In this document: positions 53,133 to 61,582 of the stretch, piece by piece
Numbering within the stretch: position 1 is the stretch's first letter
Layout of the letters: the number at the start of each line of letters is the position of its first letter
Assembly (NCBI GenBank): GCA_945865935.1
Contig: CAMBFI010000006.1
Location: forward strand, 91,534-155,533
Direction of reading: 5' to 3'
Source: Bordetella parapertussis
Lineage (GTDB): Bacteria > Pseudomonadota > Gammaproteobacteria > Burkholderiales > Burkholderiaceae_B
DNA length: 64,000 nucleotides
Notes under the pieces: generated by a model
The model's input: the letters and a program-made list of their open reading frames with translations, nothing else
Told to the model about the DNA's origin: nothing
Databases searched by the model: none
Made by a program: the position numbers and the translations under genes

Positions 53133-53720
53133 ATGAAAACACGGCTAGAGAGTTTATTAAGCATCCTGTTTGGCGGAATTTTCAGCATTCTGGTTATCGT
53201 CGTCACCGTTGAGACGATCGCCAGAAAACTTTTTAATTTTTCGCTACAAGGAGCAGATGAATTAGGGGGCTATGCGTTGGCGATTGGGTCAACGCTTGCC
53301 TTCAGCCTAGCCGTGTTTGGTAGGAATCACATTCGCGTCGATGTGTTACACGAAAAGTTACCGCGGTGGTTACAAGGGTGGATGAATTGGTTCGCGGCGA
53401 CAAGCATGGCGGTATTTGCGATTTTCCTATGCTTTGTCACGGTGAATGTCCTGACCGATACCATCAGTTACAGCAGCACTGCCCAAACACCTTGGGCGAC
53501 GCCCCTGATATATCCTCAATCCATTTGGTATGCCGGACTCGTTATTTTTGCGTGCGTGACGTCAATCTGGGCTATTCGTGCGACCTATTTGTTAGCGAAA
53601 GGCCGCATCGAAACTCTTAATAAAGAGTTTGAACCCAAGAGCGCGAAAGAGGAAATCAAAGAAGAGCTTGATGACCTCGCACAACGATCCAACATATCTG
53701 AGATCACAAATAAATCATGA
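53133..53720 (+). CDS. TRAP transporter small permease (DctQ), system 2
   Basis: The 195-residue four-helix protein has the DctQ segment LQGADELGGYALAIGSTLAF followed by GRNHIRVDVLHEKLP. Its C-terminal 30 residues are highly charged (KSAKEEIKEELDDLAQ) and probably cytoplasmic. It lies 9 bp after the receptor gene and overlaps the large permease by 4 bp. Confidence 0.88.
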   Translation: MKTRLESLLSILFGGIFSILVIVVTVETIARKLFNFSLQGADELGGYALAIGSTLAFSLAVFGRNHIRVDVLHEKLPRWLQGWMNWFAATSMAVFAIFLCFVTVNVLTDTISYSSTAQTPWATPLIYPQSIWYAGLVIFACVTSIWAIRATYLLAKGRIETLNKEFEPKSAKEEIKEELDDLAQRSNISEITNKS

Positions 53721-55009
53721 ATCCAACCATCATCATTATTGCATTCCTGATCATGGTCCTCATGATGATCGCGGGTGTCCCGATCGCTGTATCGATGGCG
53801 TTAGTGGGTATTGTGGGCGGGGTCTCGGTCTACGGGATGCCATTTATTAACTCCATCGCCCCAGTGTTATGGGGCGTTCAAAATGAAAATCTTCTCACAT
53901 CGATCCCGTTATTTATTTTGCTCGGTGAGCTCTTACTGAGATCTGGTATTGCGGATCGAATGTACCTTGCGCTTTCTGCTTGGTTTGGTCGATTACCTGG
54001 CGGCTTGTTGCACACAAATATTGGCAGCTGTGCGTTGTTTGCTGCGACCTCGGGATCCTCCGTCGCCACAGCAGCCACGATTTCAACCGTGGCCCTGCCG
54101 TCCTTAATGAAGCGTGGCTATCCGATCAGACCTTCGCTCGGCACAATCGCAGCAGGTGGAACCCTCGGGATTTTGATCCCGCCCAGCGTCAACATGATTA
54201 TCTACGGGTCGCTTACCAGCAACTCGATTGGCAAACTGTTTATCGCAGGGATTATTCCCGGACTATTGCTCACAGGCTCCTTCATGCTGTATATCGCCAT
54301 CACTAGTTTGCTGAGTGGTAATGCCATGCGCGAAGAGAAAGTGTCGTTCAGCGACAAGCTCAAAGTGTCGGTGCACCTCATTCCTCCCATGATCGTCTTT
54401 GGCGTGGTCATGGGCAGCCTGTATTTTGGCATCGCAACCGCGACCGAGAGTGCCGCCTTAGGGGTCACGACCGTCGTCCTGTTCGTATTGAAGTCTGGTC
54501 GTTTGAATTGGGCGCTTTTACGTGGCTGTTTTATTTCCACAGCCCGCGTCTCGGGCATGATCTTATTGATCATCGCCGCTGCGTTTATCCTGAATCTAAC
54601 GATTAGCCTAACGGGTGTTGCCGAGATCATGACCAAATGGGTCACAGGCCTCGGGCTTTCGAAGACCGCCTTGATTCTTGGTTTGATTTTGTTTTATCTG
54701 TTGCTAGGTATGTTCATGGACGTTTTATCCATGATGGTTGCGACGATACCGATTACCTACCCCATCGCCATGGCGCTTGGCGTCGATCCAATTTGGTTTG
54801 GTATCTTCGTGATCCTAATGTGTGAACTCGGTCTCATCACACCACCTGTCGGGATGAATCTTTTCGTGGTGCACGGCATTCGACCAGACAAAGGTGGGAT
54901 TGAGGACGTCATGTGGGGTGCTTTGCCCTACGCGATTATCATCATCCTGTTCACCATCTTCCTGATGATCTTCCCAGAAATCGTCACCTGGCTACCTAAC
55001 CAGATGTAG
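53717..55009 (+). CDS. TRAP transporter large permease (DctM), system 2
   Basis: The 430-residue membrane protein carries the DctM motifs SIPLFILLGELLLRSGIADR, NIGSCALFAATSGSSVATAA, GGTLGILIPPSVNMIIYG and CELGLITPPVGMNLFVVHGI. It completes the second TRAP system. Its last 14 bp overlap the 3' end of the epoxide hydrolase gene on the minus strand. Confidence 0.93.
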   Translation: MNPTIIIIAFLIMVLMMIAGVPIAVSMALVGIVGGVSVYGMPFINSIAPVLWGVQNENLLTSIPLFILLGELLLRSGIADRMYLALSAWFGRLPGGLLHTNIGSCALFAATSGSSVATAATISTVALPSLMKRGYPIRPSLGTIAAGGTLGILIPPSVNMIIYGSLTSNSIGKLFIAGIIPGLLLTGSFMLYIAITSLLSGNAMREEKVSFSDKLKVSVHLIPPMIVFGVVMGSLYFGIATATESAALGVTTVVLFVLKSGRLNWALLRGCFISTARVSGMILLIIAAAFILNLTISLTGVAEIMTKWVTGLGLSKTALILGLILFYLLLGMFMDVLSMMVATIPITYPIAMALGVDPIWFGIFVILMCELGLITPPVGMNLFVVHGIRPDKGGIEDVMWGALPYAIIIILFTIFLMIFPEIVTWLPNQM

Positions 55010-56147
55010 ACACGTTGCGCCTGAGAAAATCAATAAACAGCGCGCTGACTTTCTCGGGCTGTTCTTGCTGCACCCAATGCCCGGCACCCTCGATCAGATG
55101 GGTGCCTTGCATTTGGGTGGTCAAGGTTTTTTGTACCGACTCAAGACCGCCAGGTGTCTGATACACACCCCAGTCGCTCTTGCCTCCGATAAAAATACAC
55201 GGCACATCAATTGTGCGACCGGCAAAGATTCTCAGCTCGCGATCGAGCCGACCGATCCGATAGCCTTGCAAACCCCCTTGAAAGCCATTGCGACCGTACT
55301 CTTCACTGTAGACCTTCAGTTCAGCATCAGGCAACCACTTGCATGCGGCAACCGCAGCCTCTGAGGGCATGTCCGGCGCCACGGACTCAGCCATCCCCAG
55401 CTCTAAATCCATCACGTAATAGCGCGGAAGCTTTTCCCATTCGCTTGCGATCAGCGCCTTCAACGGGAACGGTTTGTTCTCAAGCCAGTCCGCACTCTTG
55501 ACGTGATAGTAGGCACGCAGAAAACTATGCAGTCCTTGTTTGGCATGCCACATGTTTTCATTGGCGGGCTCCGTCGCGTAATACACCTGGTAGTACTTAC
55601 GTGGCGGTGAAAGCTTGGCTAAATCCTCATTGATCGGATTCGGGGCGGCGGGCACGACCGGCTGATTGTCTGTATTGAACGGCCAAGGGTCCGGCGCCCC
55701 ACGGAATGGTGAGCTCATCAAAATGACCGAACGAAAGACATCAGGTCTTGTGAGTGCGCACCACCCGGCAAGAGGTGAGCCTTGATCATGACCAAACACG
55801 CCAGCAACAGTCTTGTAACCAAGTGCCGCCACCAAGGCGAGCATGTCGTTGATCTTATTGAGCGTACCGAAAGGACGCATATCGTCGCCATACTTAATCT
55901 CGGTCCCACCACTGCGACCATAGCCGCGTACATCCGGTGCAATCACGTGATAACCCGCTTGCGCCAGCGGCTGCATGACTTTGCGCCAACTATAGGCAAG
56001 CTCTGGAAACCCGTGAAGTAACAGCACCAAAGGACGCCCTGGCGTCTCAAACCCTGCTTCAAGGACATGAAAGGTAATGCCATTCACATTGGGGATAAAA
56101 CGCGAACGCACGCCCGACGGAAGAACCGCAGCGCTTAAAGGAGTCAT
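54996..56147 (-). CDS. Epoxide hydrolase-type alpha/beta hydrolase
   Basis: The 383-residue alpha/beta-fold hydrolase has LLLHGFPELAYSWRKVM (HGFPE at 45-49, oxyanion hole), the nucleophile Asp121 in VFGHDQGSPLAGW, an acid in FIGGKSDWGVY and His357 in GAGHWVQQEQP. An aspartate rather than serine nucleophile with HGFPE is the epoxide hydrolase/haloalkane dehalogenase pattern, epoxide hydrolase being more likely. No clear ribosome binding site precedes the ATG at 56147. It lies 24 bp after the aminotransferase gene. Confidence 0.87.
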   Translation of the reverse strand: MTPLSAAVLPSGVRSRFIPNVNGITFHVLEAGFETPGRPLVLLLHGFPELAYSWRKVMQPLAQAGYHVIAPDVRGYGRSGGTEIKYGDDMRPFGTLNKINDMLALVAALGYKTVAGVFGHDQGSPLAGWCALTRPDVFRSVILMSSPFRGAPDPWPFNTDNQPVVPAAPNPINEDLAKLSPPRKYYQVYYATEPANENMWHAKQGLHSFLRAYYHVKSADWLENKPFPLKALIASEWEKLPRYYVMDLELGMAESVAPDMPSEAAVAACKWLPDAELKVYSEEYGRNGFQGGLQGYRIGRLDRELRIFAGRTIDVPCIFIGGKSDWGVYQTPGGLESVQKTLTTQMQGTHLIEGAGHWVQQEQPEKVSALFIDFLRRNVSTSG

Positions 56148-56171
56148 GAAGGCAAGACCTTTATGGTGAGA

Positions 56172-57362
56172 TTAATGTTTGTACCAATCTTTCACGGCTT
56201 GAACATAGCGTTCAACACCCTGCGTGACGGTCGCGGGTTGCAAGGCGCCATAGGACAAGCGTTGGTAGTTCGCCGAACTTGTATCCGTTAAACCGAAGGC
56301 GAAGCCCGGGATGGACACAACCTTATGTTTTTCTGCCATCGCACGATTGAACGCAAGCGGATCTTGTCCCTTCGGAAGACCAGGCAGTTTCATCAGCACA
56401 TAAAACGCGCCTTGCGTTTGAGGAAACTGCGCCAGATCGCCAAGGCTACTCAAAATTTCATGCACATCTTTGCGCACGTGTGCGAGCGCATCCACCTTAG
56501 GTTGCACCCAGGCGCGACCAAACTTTAATACCTCGGCTGCCAATATTTGTGAGGGAATCGGTGCGCAGATCAAGTTTGTATCCTGCACCTTATTCATTGC
56601 ATCGAACAAGTCAGCAGGAAAGACCATGTAACCTATGCGCCAACTCGCCATGCCGTAGTTCTTAGACATTGAAAAAAACGACAGCGTATGCTTCTGTGCA
56701 CCCGGCAACGAGGCGGGTGAAAAATGCTTGACGCCTTCATACGTAAAGTATTCGTAGGCCTCATCACTAAAGTGATAGATTCCTTTTGAGGCGCACAGCG
56801 CATTCACAGCCGTCAGCGATTCTTTCGAGTACACCGCCCCTGTCGGGTTATTAGGCGATACCGTCACAATCGCACGCGTTCTAGGCGTGATGGCAGCGGC
56901 CAGCGCGTCCACATTCAAGCTCCAGTCTGCATTCGTCGGCACAGGAACGGGCACACAACCTACCATCCTGATCGCCATTTCTTGGTTGAAATAAAACGGC
57001 ATGGGCAAGATAAACTCGTCGCCCGGGTCGCCGACGGCCATGACACTATTTAAGAACGCCATATTGCTGCCAGCTGTCGCCATCACAATGGATTCGGACG
57101 CGACATCAATGCCATTTTCTGTTACGAGTTTTCGTTGTAATGCGTCAATCAGACTCGGCATTCCAAACACCGCCTGATACTTGTTGAGATTGATGTCGGA
57201 CATCAACTCAGGCAAGGCTGCAATGGCCTCGGGAGGCGGACCATAATTCACGACACCTTGACCCAGGGAGATGGTCCCTGGATTGTCACGCACCAAGGCT
57301 GCAATGGTGGGGATAATGGGCGCGTCCACCGCATCCATACGTAAAGAATGACGTTTCATCAT
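56172..57362 (-). CDS. Class I/II PLP aminotransferase
   Basis: The fold type I aminotransferase (396 residues from 57362) has ISLGQGVVNYGPPPEA near the N-terminus, TVSPNNPTGAVYSKE, SDEAYEYFTYEG and the PLP lysine in FFSMSKNYGMASWRIGYM. The order fits aspartate/methionine-type aminotransferases. The start is unsure: two ATGs at 57362 and 57359 agree with the family; another at 57338 and a GTG at 57416 are alternatives with no better ribosome binding site. The amino donor is not evident. Its neighbours (epoxide hydrolase, SDR) do not form an obvious pathway. Confidence 0.85.
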   Translation of the reverse strand: MMKRHSLRMDAVDAPIIPTIAALVRDNPGTISLGQGVVNYGPPPEAIAALPELMSDINLNKYQAVFGMPSLIDALQRKLVTENGIDVASESIVMATAGSNMAFLNSVMAVGDPGDEFILPMPFYFNQEMAIRMVGCVPVPVPTNADWSLNVDALAAAITPRTRAIVTVSPNNPTGAVYSKESLTAVNALCASKGIYHFSDEAYEYFTYEGVKHFSPASLPGAQKHTLSFFSMSKNYGMASWRIGYMVFPADLFDAMNKVQDTNLICAPIPSQILAAEVLKFGRAWVQPKVDALAHVRKDVHEILSSLGDLAQFPQTQGAFYVLMKLPGLPKGQDPLAFNRAMAEKHKVVSIPGFAFGLTDTSSANYQRLSYGALQPATVTQGVERYVQAVKDWYKH

Positions 57363-57484
57363 AAAAATCGGCGCTGTGACGGTAAAAGTTCCTAAAATTC
57401 TACACTGCAAGGCCACTTGCAGTGTGCCTGTATATCGGCAATCATTGAATAATCAAATTAAACAACGCTAACAGGTCAGATTCG

Positions 57485-58273
57485 ATGAACTGGATAAAAC
57501 AATTCTCCCTGGAAAATCAGGTCGCCGTCGTGACGGGTGCCGCAGGAGGTTTGGGACGAGAACTCGTCAAAATCTTATACGATGCTGGCGCGCATCTGGT
57601 GCTAGCGGATACGGATGAAGCGAGTCTGCATGTCCTCTTACAGGGAATCGATCCGTTGGGAAAAAGGGTACGCATTCAGCGATGCGACGTGACCAATGAG
57701 CAGGACATTCTTGCTCTGATTCAGGAAACAAGCAATCACTTCAAAAGAATTGATGTTTTAGTTAACTGTGCGGGCGTGTTGGGTGCAGATGCAGCGTTAT
57801 TCGATCAGACGGCCGAGGACTGGAATCGCGTCTTTGATGTGAACTTAAAAGGGAGCTGGATGGCCGCCACCCACATCTCTCAATATATGGTTGCACAGCA
57901 TATTAAGGGCAGAATCATTAATATTTCATCTTCGCTTGGATTGCGGTCTCAACTCAAGCGGGTGCCTTACGCAAGCTCTAAAGCTGCGGTGGAGCACTTG
58001 ACACGTAACATGGCGATGGAGTTGGTCCAATATCAAATCCGCGTCAATTGTCTAGCGCCCGGTTGGATGAATACCCCTATGGTTGAGGGAATCCTAAATG
58101 GGCCAAATGGCAAGAAATGGCGTGCCGCCATTCCCATGGGCCGTGCCGCAGAGCCCTCTGAATTGGCAGGCCCCCTGCTCTTGCTAGCTTCGACGGCATC
58201 GAGCTACATGACGGGAACTGTCCTGCGGGTAGATGGCGGTTATGCCTATTGCGGAATTGAGCTGCCGGAATAG
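57485..58273 (+). CDS. Short-chain dehydrogenase/reductase
   Basis: SDR of 262 residues: cofactor motif TGAAGGLG (17-24), NCAG (94-97), structural Asn120, serine in INISSSLGL (about 148-150), and Tyr162/Lys166 in PYASSKAAVE. ADTDEAS after strand 2 carries Asp, suggesting NAD(H) preference. It is monocistronic and convergent with the desaturase gene, separated from it by a 70-bp gap containing an inverted repeat. Confidence 0.9.
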   Translation: MNWIKQFSLENQVAVVTGAAGGLGRELVKILYDAGAHLVLADTDEASLHVLLQGIDPLGKRVRIQRCDVTNEQDILALIQETSNHFKRIDVLVNCAGVLGADAALFDQTAEDWNRVFDVNLKGSWMAATHISQYMVAQHIKGRIINISSSLGLRSQLKRVPYASSKAAVEHLTRNMAMELVQYQIRVNCLAPGWMNTPMVEGILNGPNGKKWRAAIPMGRAAEPSELAGPLLLLASTASSYMTGTVLRVDGGYAYCGIELPE

Positions 58274-58288
58274 GTGTGCACGGTGTAG

Positions 58289-58326
58289 TCGCCTGGCATC
58301 TGCAAGAACATACTTTGCCCAGGCGA
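58289..58326. repeat. Inverted repeat between convergent genes (possible bidirectional terminator)
   Basis: TCGCCTGG (58289-58296) and CCAGGCGA (58319-58326) are perfect complements across a 22-nt loop, and the loop itself can pair GCAAG with CTTTGC imperfectly. It lies between the stops of the SDR and desaturase genes, the right place for a shared terminator. No run of T follows on either side, so it is not a standard intrinsic terminator. Confidence 0.45.
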
Positions 58327-58343
58327 ACAGGAGTTCAGTCGCT

Positions 58344-59264
58344 TTAAACGTCCGACTTACGAGCGCCCGGCCGAACCACTTCAGTCGCCAAGCCAACCCG
58401 CTCTAATAGTTGGACGACGCTAAAGGTTAGATCGATCTCAAACCAACGGTGGCCATGCCGAGCTGAACGCGCGTCGGCATGGTGATTGTTATGCCACCCC
58501 TCACCCACTGCAACCAATGCCACAAACCAATTATTACGACTATCGTCAGACGTGTCGTAGTTCCGGTAGCCAAACACATGCGCCAGCGAATTGACCGACC
58601 ACGTAATATGCCAGACGACAACCGTTCGAACAAAAACACCCCAAACCACTAAGCTGGCACCAAACTGAGCGGCCTCAGCAAGCGGCTTACCTGCCAAGAG
58701 CTGCACGAGCAAGCCAGCCGAAAAAAACAAACCCCACGAACCAAAGAGGATCAGAGGATAGAGCAAGGTGGTCTCTAACTTCTTGTAGAAAGGTTCGCGT
58801 AGCAGATCTTTCGCGAAACGCGAATAGATTTCTAAGCGATTGAGATTCTCATTTTTTAAAAACATCCAACCCATGTGACCCCAGAAAAATCCAGCCAAGG
58901 GACTGTGTGGATCGTCACGCTCATCAGAATGCACGTGATGCAAGCGATGCACCGCCACCCACCTTGCCGGCGTGTCTTGCATACAGCAGACACCCAACAC
59001 GGCAAAACTATATTCAAGCCACTTCGGGCACACAAACCCTCGATGCGTCAGCATCCGGTGATAACAGAGATTGATGCCAAGCGTGCCGAACACAAACAGG
59101 CCAGCAACCATCAACCACACCCCAGACCAGCTAAAAAACCAGGGTGATAGGGCTAACAGTGCGAGAAGATGAAAAGTAATAACGGTCAGTGTGTAAGGCC
59201 ATTCTATTTTGCGAAGAAGTACCCCAATCGGAAGCGGTAAAGATTTTCTTATTTTTATAGTCAT
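58344..59264 (-). CDS. Acyl-CoA/fatty acid desaturase
   Basis: The 306-residue membrane di-iron desaturase has all three histidine boxes: HRMLTH (69-74), HRLHH (106-110) and HNNHH (258-262), with hydrophobic helices between. This matches the delta-9-type acyl-CoA desaturases. Start at 59264, where AAGGTGAT precedes the ATG; a longer frame to 59285 has no such site. It should introduce a double bond into membrane acyl chains, and its role is not linked to the catabolic neighbours. Confidence 0.9.
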   Translation of the reverse strand: MTIKIRKSLPLPIGVLLRKIEWPYTLTVITFHLLALLALSPWFFSWSGVWLMVAGLFVFGTLGINLCYHRMLTHRGFVCPKWLEYSFAVLGVCCMQDTPARWVAVHRLHHVHSDERDDPHSPLAGFFWGHMGWMFLKNENLNRLEIYSRFAKDLLREPFYKKLETTLLYPLILFGSWGLFFSAGLLVQLLAGKPLAEAAQFGASLVVWGVFVRTVVVWHITWSVNSLAHVFGYRNYDTSDDSRNNWFVALVAVGEGWHNNHHADARSARHGHRWFEIDLTFSVVQLLERVGLATEVVRPGARKSDV

Positions 59265-59337
59265 ATCACCTTGATCGATAAGCACAAATTTACTTCTACA
59301 AGAATAAGCTTTTTAGCTTTAACCCATCTTCGTCAAG

Positions 59338-59676
59338 GGTTGGGGCGGTAAGCTCAAGGCACTCGCTGTTGCCACACCGAAGCGCGTGCAATCAGCCTCA
59401 AAACTCCCCACTGTGGCCGAGACCGGTTTGACAGGGTTTGAAATTGTGTCCTCATACGGAGTGGTGGTGCCTGCGAAGACGCCCCAACCGATTGTCGATC
59501 GCCTTTATCAAGACCTCATGGTCGCGGTCAATATGCCAGACGTGCGAGAGCAATTGTTTGAAAAAGACGGGCTTGAAAAAATCGCCAATACGCCTACCGA
59601 GTTTGCAGCCGTAATCGCTCGCAAGATCCCACAGTATACGCATATTGTCAAAATTACAGGTCCGAAGGCTGAATAG
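59338..59676 (+). pseudogene. 3' remnant of a Bug/TctC receptor gene
   Basis: About 112 codons matching the C-terminal third of a Bug receptor: GKLKALAVATPKRVQSASKL, then PTVAETGLTGFEIVSSYGVV and IVDRLYQDLMVAVNMPDVRE. The signal peptide and ligand-loop parts are missing, and an in-frame TAA lies at 59320-59322 just before the homology begins. It is thus a 5'-truncated remnant. An internal GTG at 59386 might still be translated, but the product could not form a receptor. It stands upstream of the amidohydrolase gene. Confidence 0.85.
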
Positions 59677-59783
59677 AGTTTATTGACGCGTTGCGCTGTT
59701 ATCGACTTTAGAATATAAAGGAATACAAAGTACTCAGTGCCTCAAGCCTTTCGTTGGTTTGTTTTTCAAGTCGGAGACTTAAA

Positions 59784-61208
59784 ATGATCGATATCATTAT
59801 TCGCAGTGACCGAGTTGTGACGCCTCAGGGGGTTGGTGCATACGATATTGCGATCTCAGGCCAAACGATCGCGGCTGTGGCCGCTGTCGGAGCGCTACCC
59901 GTTGGCCCACAAACACGTCTCATTGATGCCACTGGCAAGCTCGTCATTCCGGGTGGCATCGATCCGCACGTGCACTGTGCTTGGCACCTACCAGGCCCGG
60001 ACGGTATATTAGGCATGACTGCACCACCTGAAGTTGTGAGCCGTGCGGCCTTGTTTGGCGGCACGACCACCATGCTTGACTTCGCGCGCTGGATGCATGG
60101 CAACACCGTACAGGGCACGATTGAGGCGCGTGATAAAGATTGGATTGGACGTTGTTTTACCGACTTCGCGTATCACCTGATGGTTGAAGGTTTGTTTCCA
60201 GTCGGTTTAACCGATCAGGTGGCTGAAGCCATTCAGGCGGGCTACGCGACCGTCAAGATCTTCACGACTGACATCACGCCAAGTCGCAAAGGCCGGATGG
60301 TTGGTTACGGCGACATCTGGGAAATGTTCAAGGTGCTCTCTAAAAATGGTGGCTTGGGCGTGATTCATGCCGAAGACAATGACATCGTGATGCATATGTA
60401 TGACAAGCTGTTTCGCGAGGGTCGCACGGGATTCGAAAACATGGCCGAGGTGCACAACACCTTATCTGAAGACTTGTCATTTAGACGCGTCATTCGGTTG
60501 GCAGAAGAAATGAACACCGCCATCTACATGATGCATGTGAGTGCGGGCACGGGTGTGCAAGCAATCCGTGAGGCACGTTCGCGCGGCAAGCCTGTTTATG
60601 GTGAAACGCTACATCAGTATATTTTGCATACGGCTGAAGACTACAAGCTTCCAAATGGGCAGATGTTTCATACCTATCCTTCACTGAAGGGCAAAGAGGA
60701 TACCGAGGCCTTGTGGAAAGGTGTTAGTGAGGATGTGATTCATTCGATTGCAACCGACGAGTTGTGCTGTTCCTTGGCGGTTAAAACGCAAGGTAAGCGC
60801 ATCGACGACACTACGGGCGGCAACACAGGTGTTGAGCCACGCGTTTCGCTCATGTACACAGAGATGGTTGAAAAGCGGGGCTACTCGCTGACGCAATTTG
60901 TTGATTTAGTGTCTTCAAACGCAGCGCGTATTTTAGGAATGTATCCGCGCAAAGGCGCCATCGCCGCGGGCAGTGATGCTGATTTGGTCATCTTGGATCC
61001 TGGCCTTGCGCGTACGATTCAGAATAAAGATTTGCATGAATCAGACTACACCCCTTGGGAGGGACACGAGGTTGGCGTATGGCCATGTTTGACAATGCTT
61101 CGTGGGAAAATCATGGTTGAAGACGGCCAGTTCTTTGGCAAGCTGAGCGATGGCCAGTATTTGAAGCGCAAGATCGCGCCTGAGATTCTTGCTGGAGCCA
61201 AGCTGTAA
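59784..61208 (+). CDS. Dihydropyrimidinase-like cyclic amidohydrolase
   Basis: The 474-residue amidohydrolase has the metal set His62/His64 (DPHVHCAW), Lys158 (TVKIFTTD), His195 (VIHAED), His251 (MMHVSAG) and Asp325 (SIATDELCC). The motif after the second histidine (CAWHLPGPDG) and the ATDELCC segment differ from the typical dihydropyrimidinase at 47013 (LDQP, SSDHAPF), so a distinct cyclic amide is probable. The start is at 59784, preceded by GGAGACTTAAA. It overlaps the next gene by one base (TAATG) and, through it, is linked to a CobW-type GTPase that could supply its metal. Confidence 0.87.
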   Translation: MIDIIIRSDRVVTPQGVGAYDIAISGQTIAAVAAVGALPVGPQTRLIDATGKLVIPGGIDPHVHCAWHLPGPDGILGMTAPPEVVSRAALFGGTTTMLDFARWMHGNTVQGTIEARDKDWIGRCFTDFAYHLMVEGLFPVGLTDQVAEAIQAGYATVKIFTTDITPSRKGRMVGYGDIWEMFKVLSKNGGLGVIHAEDNDIVMHMYDKLFREGRTGFENMAEVHNTLSEDLSFRRVIRLAEEMNTAIYMMHVSAGTGVQAIREARSRGKPVYGETLHQYILHTAEDYKLPNGQMFHTYPSLKGKEDTEALWKGVSEDVIHSIATDELCCSLAVKTQGKRIDDTTGGNTGVEPRVSLMYTEMVEKRGYSLTQFVDLVSSNAARILGMYPRKGAIAAGSDADLVILDPGLARTIQNKDLHESDYTPWEGHEVGVWPCLTMLRGKIMVEDGQFFGKLSDGQYLKRKIAPEILAGAKL

Positions 61209-61582
61209 TGTCTGTAGCGCAGGCTAGCAGCTCAACCGCTGCGCTTGGCGCGCTTCTACACGAAAGTGTGCATTATTGGGGTCTAAATTGGCGGGTTGAG
61301 GTGCCGGCAACCAATGCGGTTCAACCCGCGGAGATGCCAAGTATTTATTTGTATGACCTAACGGCTGGAGACCTGTTGGCTGGGCTCACGGTAAAGGCGC
61401 TCACCGAGCCTGGTCTAATGCGCTGGCGCATCATTGCGTCGCAGCCTGATCCCGTTACGCTGCGAACCGAACACTATTGTGCCTCGGTGTTGCATGTTCT
61501 TCGCACTGTACGGCAATTATTGGTGCCGACGTTCAGGCCCGGCGATCGTTTCAGAATGGGCGTAGCCTCGTTAGCTGTATGA
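61208..61582 (+). CDS. Unknown 124-residue protein coupled to amidohydrolase and CobW genes
   Basis: I do not recognise a family. The protein is soluble, with no signal peptide, and contains ESVHYWGLNWRVEVP near 19-33, MPSIYLYDLTAGDLLAG and EHYCASVLHVLRTVRQLL near 88-105. Its ATG overlaps the amidohydrolase stop (TAATG), and its TGA overlaps the CobW-like start (ATGA), so the three are translated as one unit. This suggests an accessory subunit or a maturation partner of the amidohydrolase. His and Cys residues around HYC might bind metal, but this is speculation. Confidence 0.65.
   Translation: MSVAQASSSTAALGALLHESVHYWGLNWRVEVPATNAVQPAEMPSIYLYDLTAGDLLAGLTVKALTEPGLMRWRIIASQPDPVTLRTEHYCASVLHVLRTVRQLLVPTFRPGDRFRMGVASLAV

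Noticed and set aside
59386..59676. A complete 96-residue gene starting at GTG
   Set aside because: The homology to Bug receptors extends upstream of the GTG and stops at an in-frame TAA, so it is a truncated remnant.
61477..61578. N-terminal extension of the CobW-type GTPase
   Set aside because: The Walker A loop would be displaced from the N-terminus, and the ATG at 61579 forms a normal ATGA coupling.
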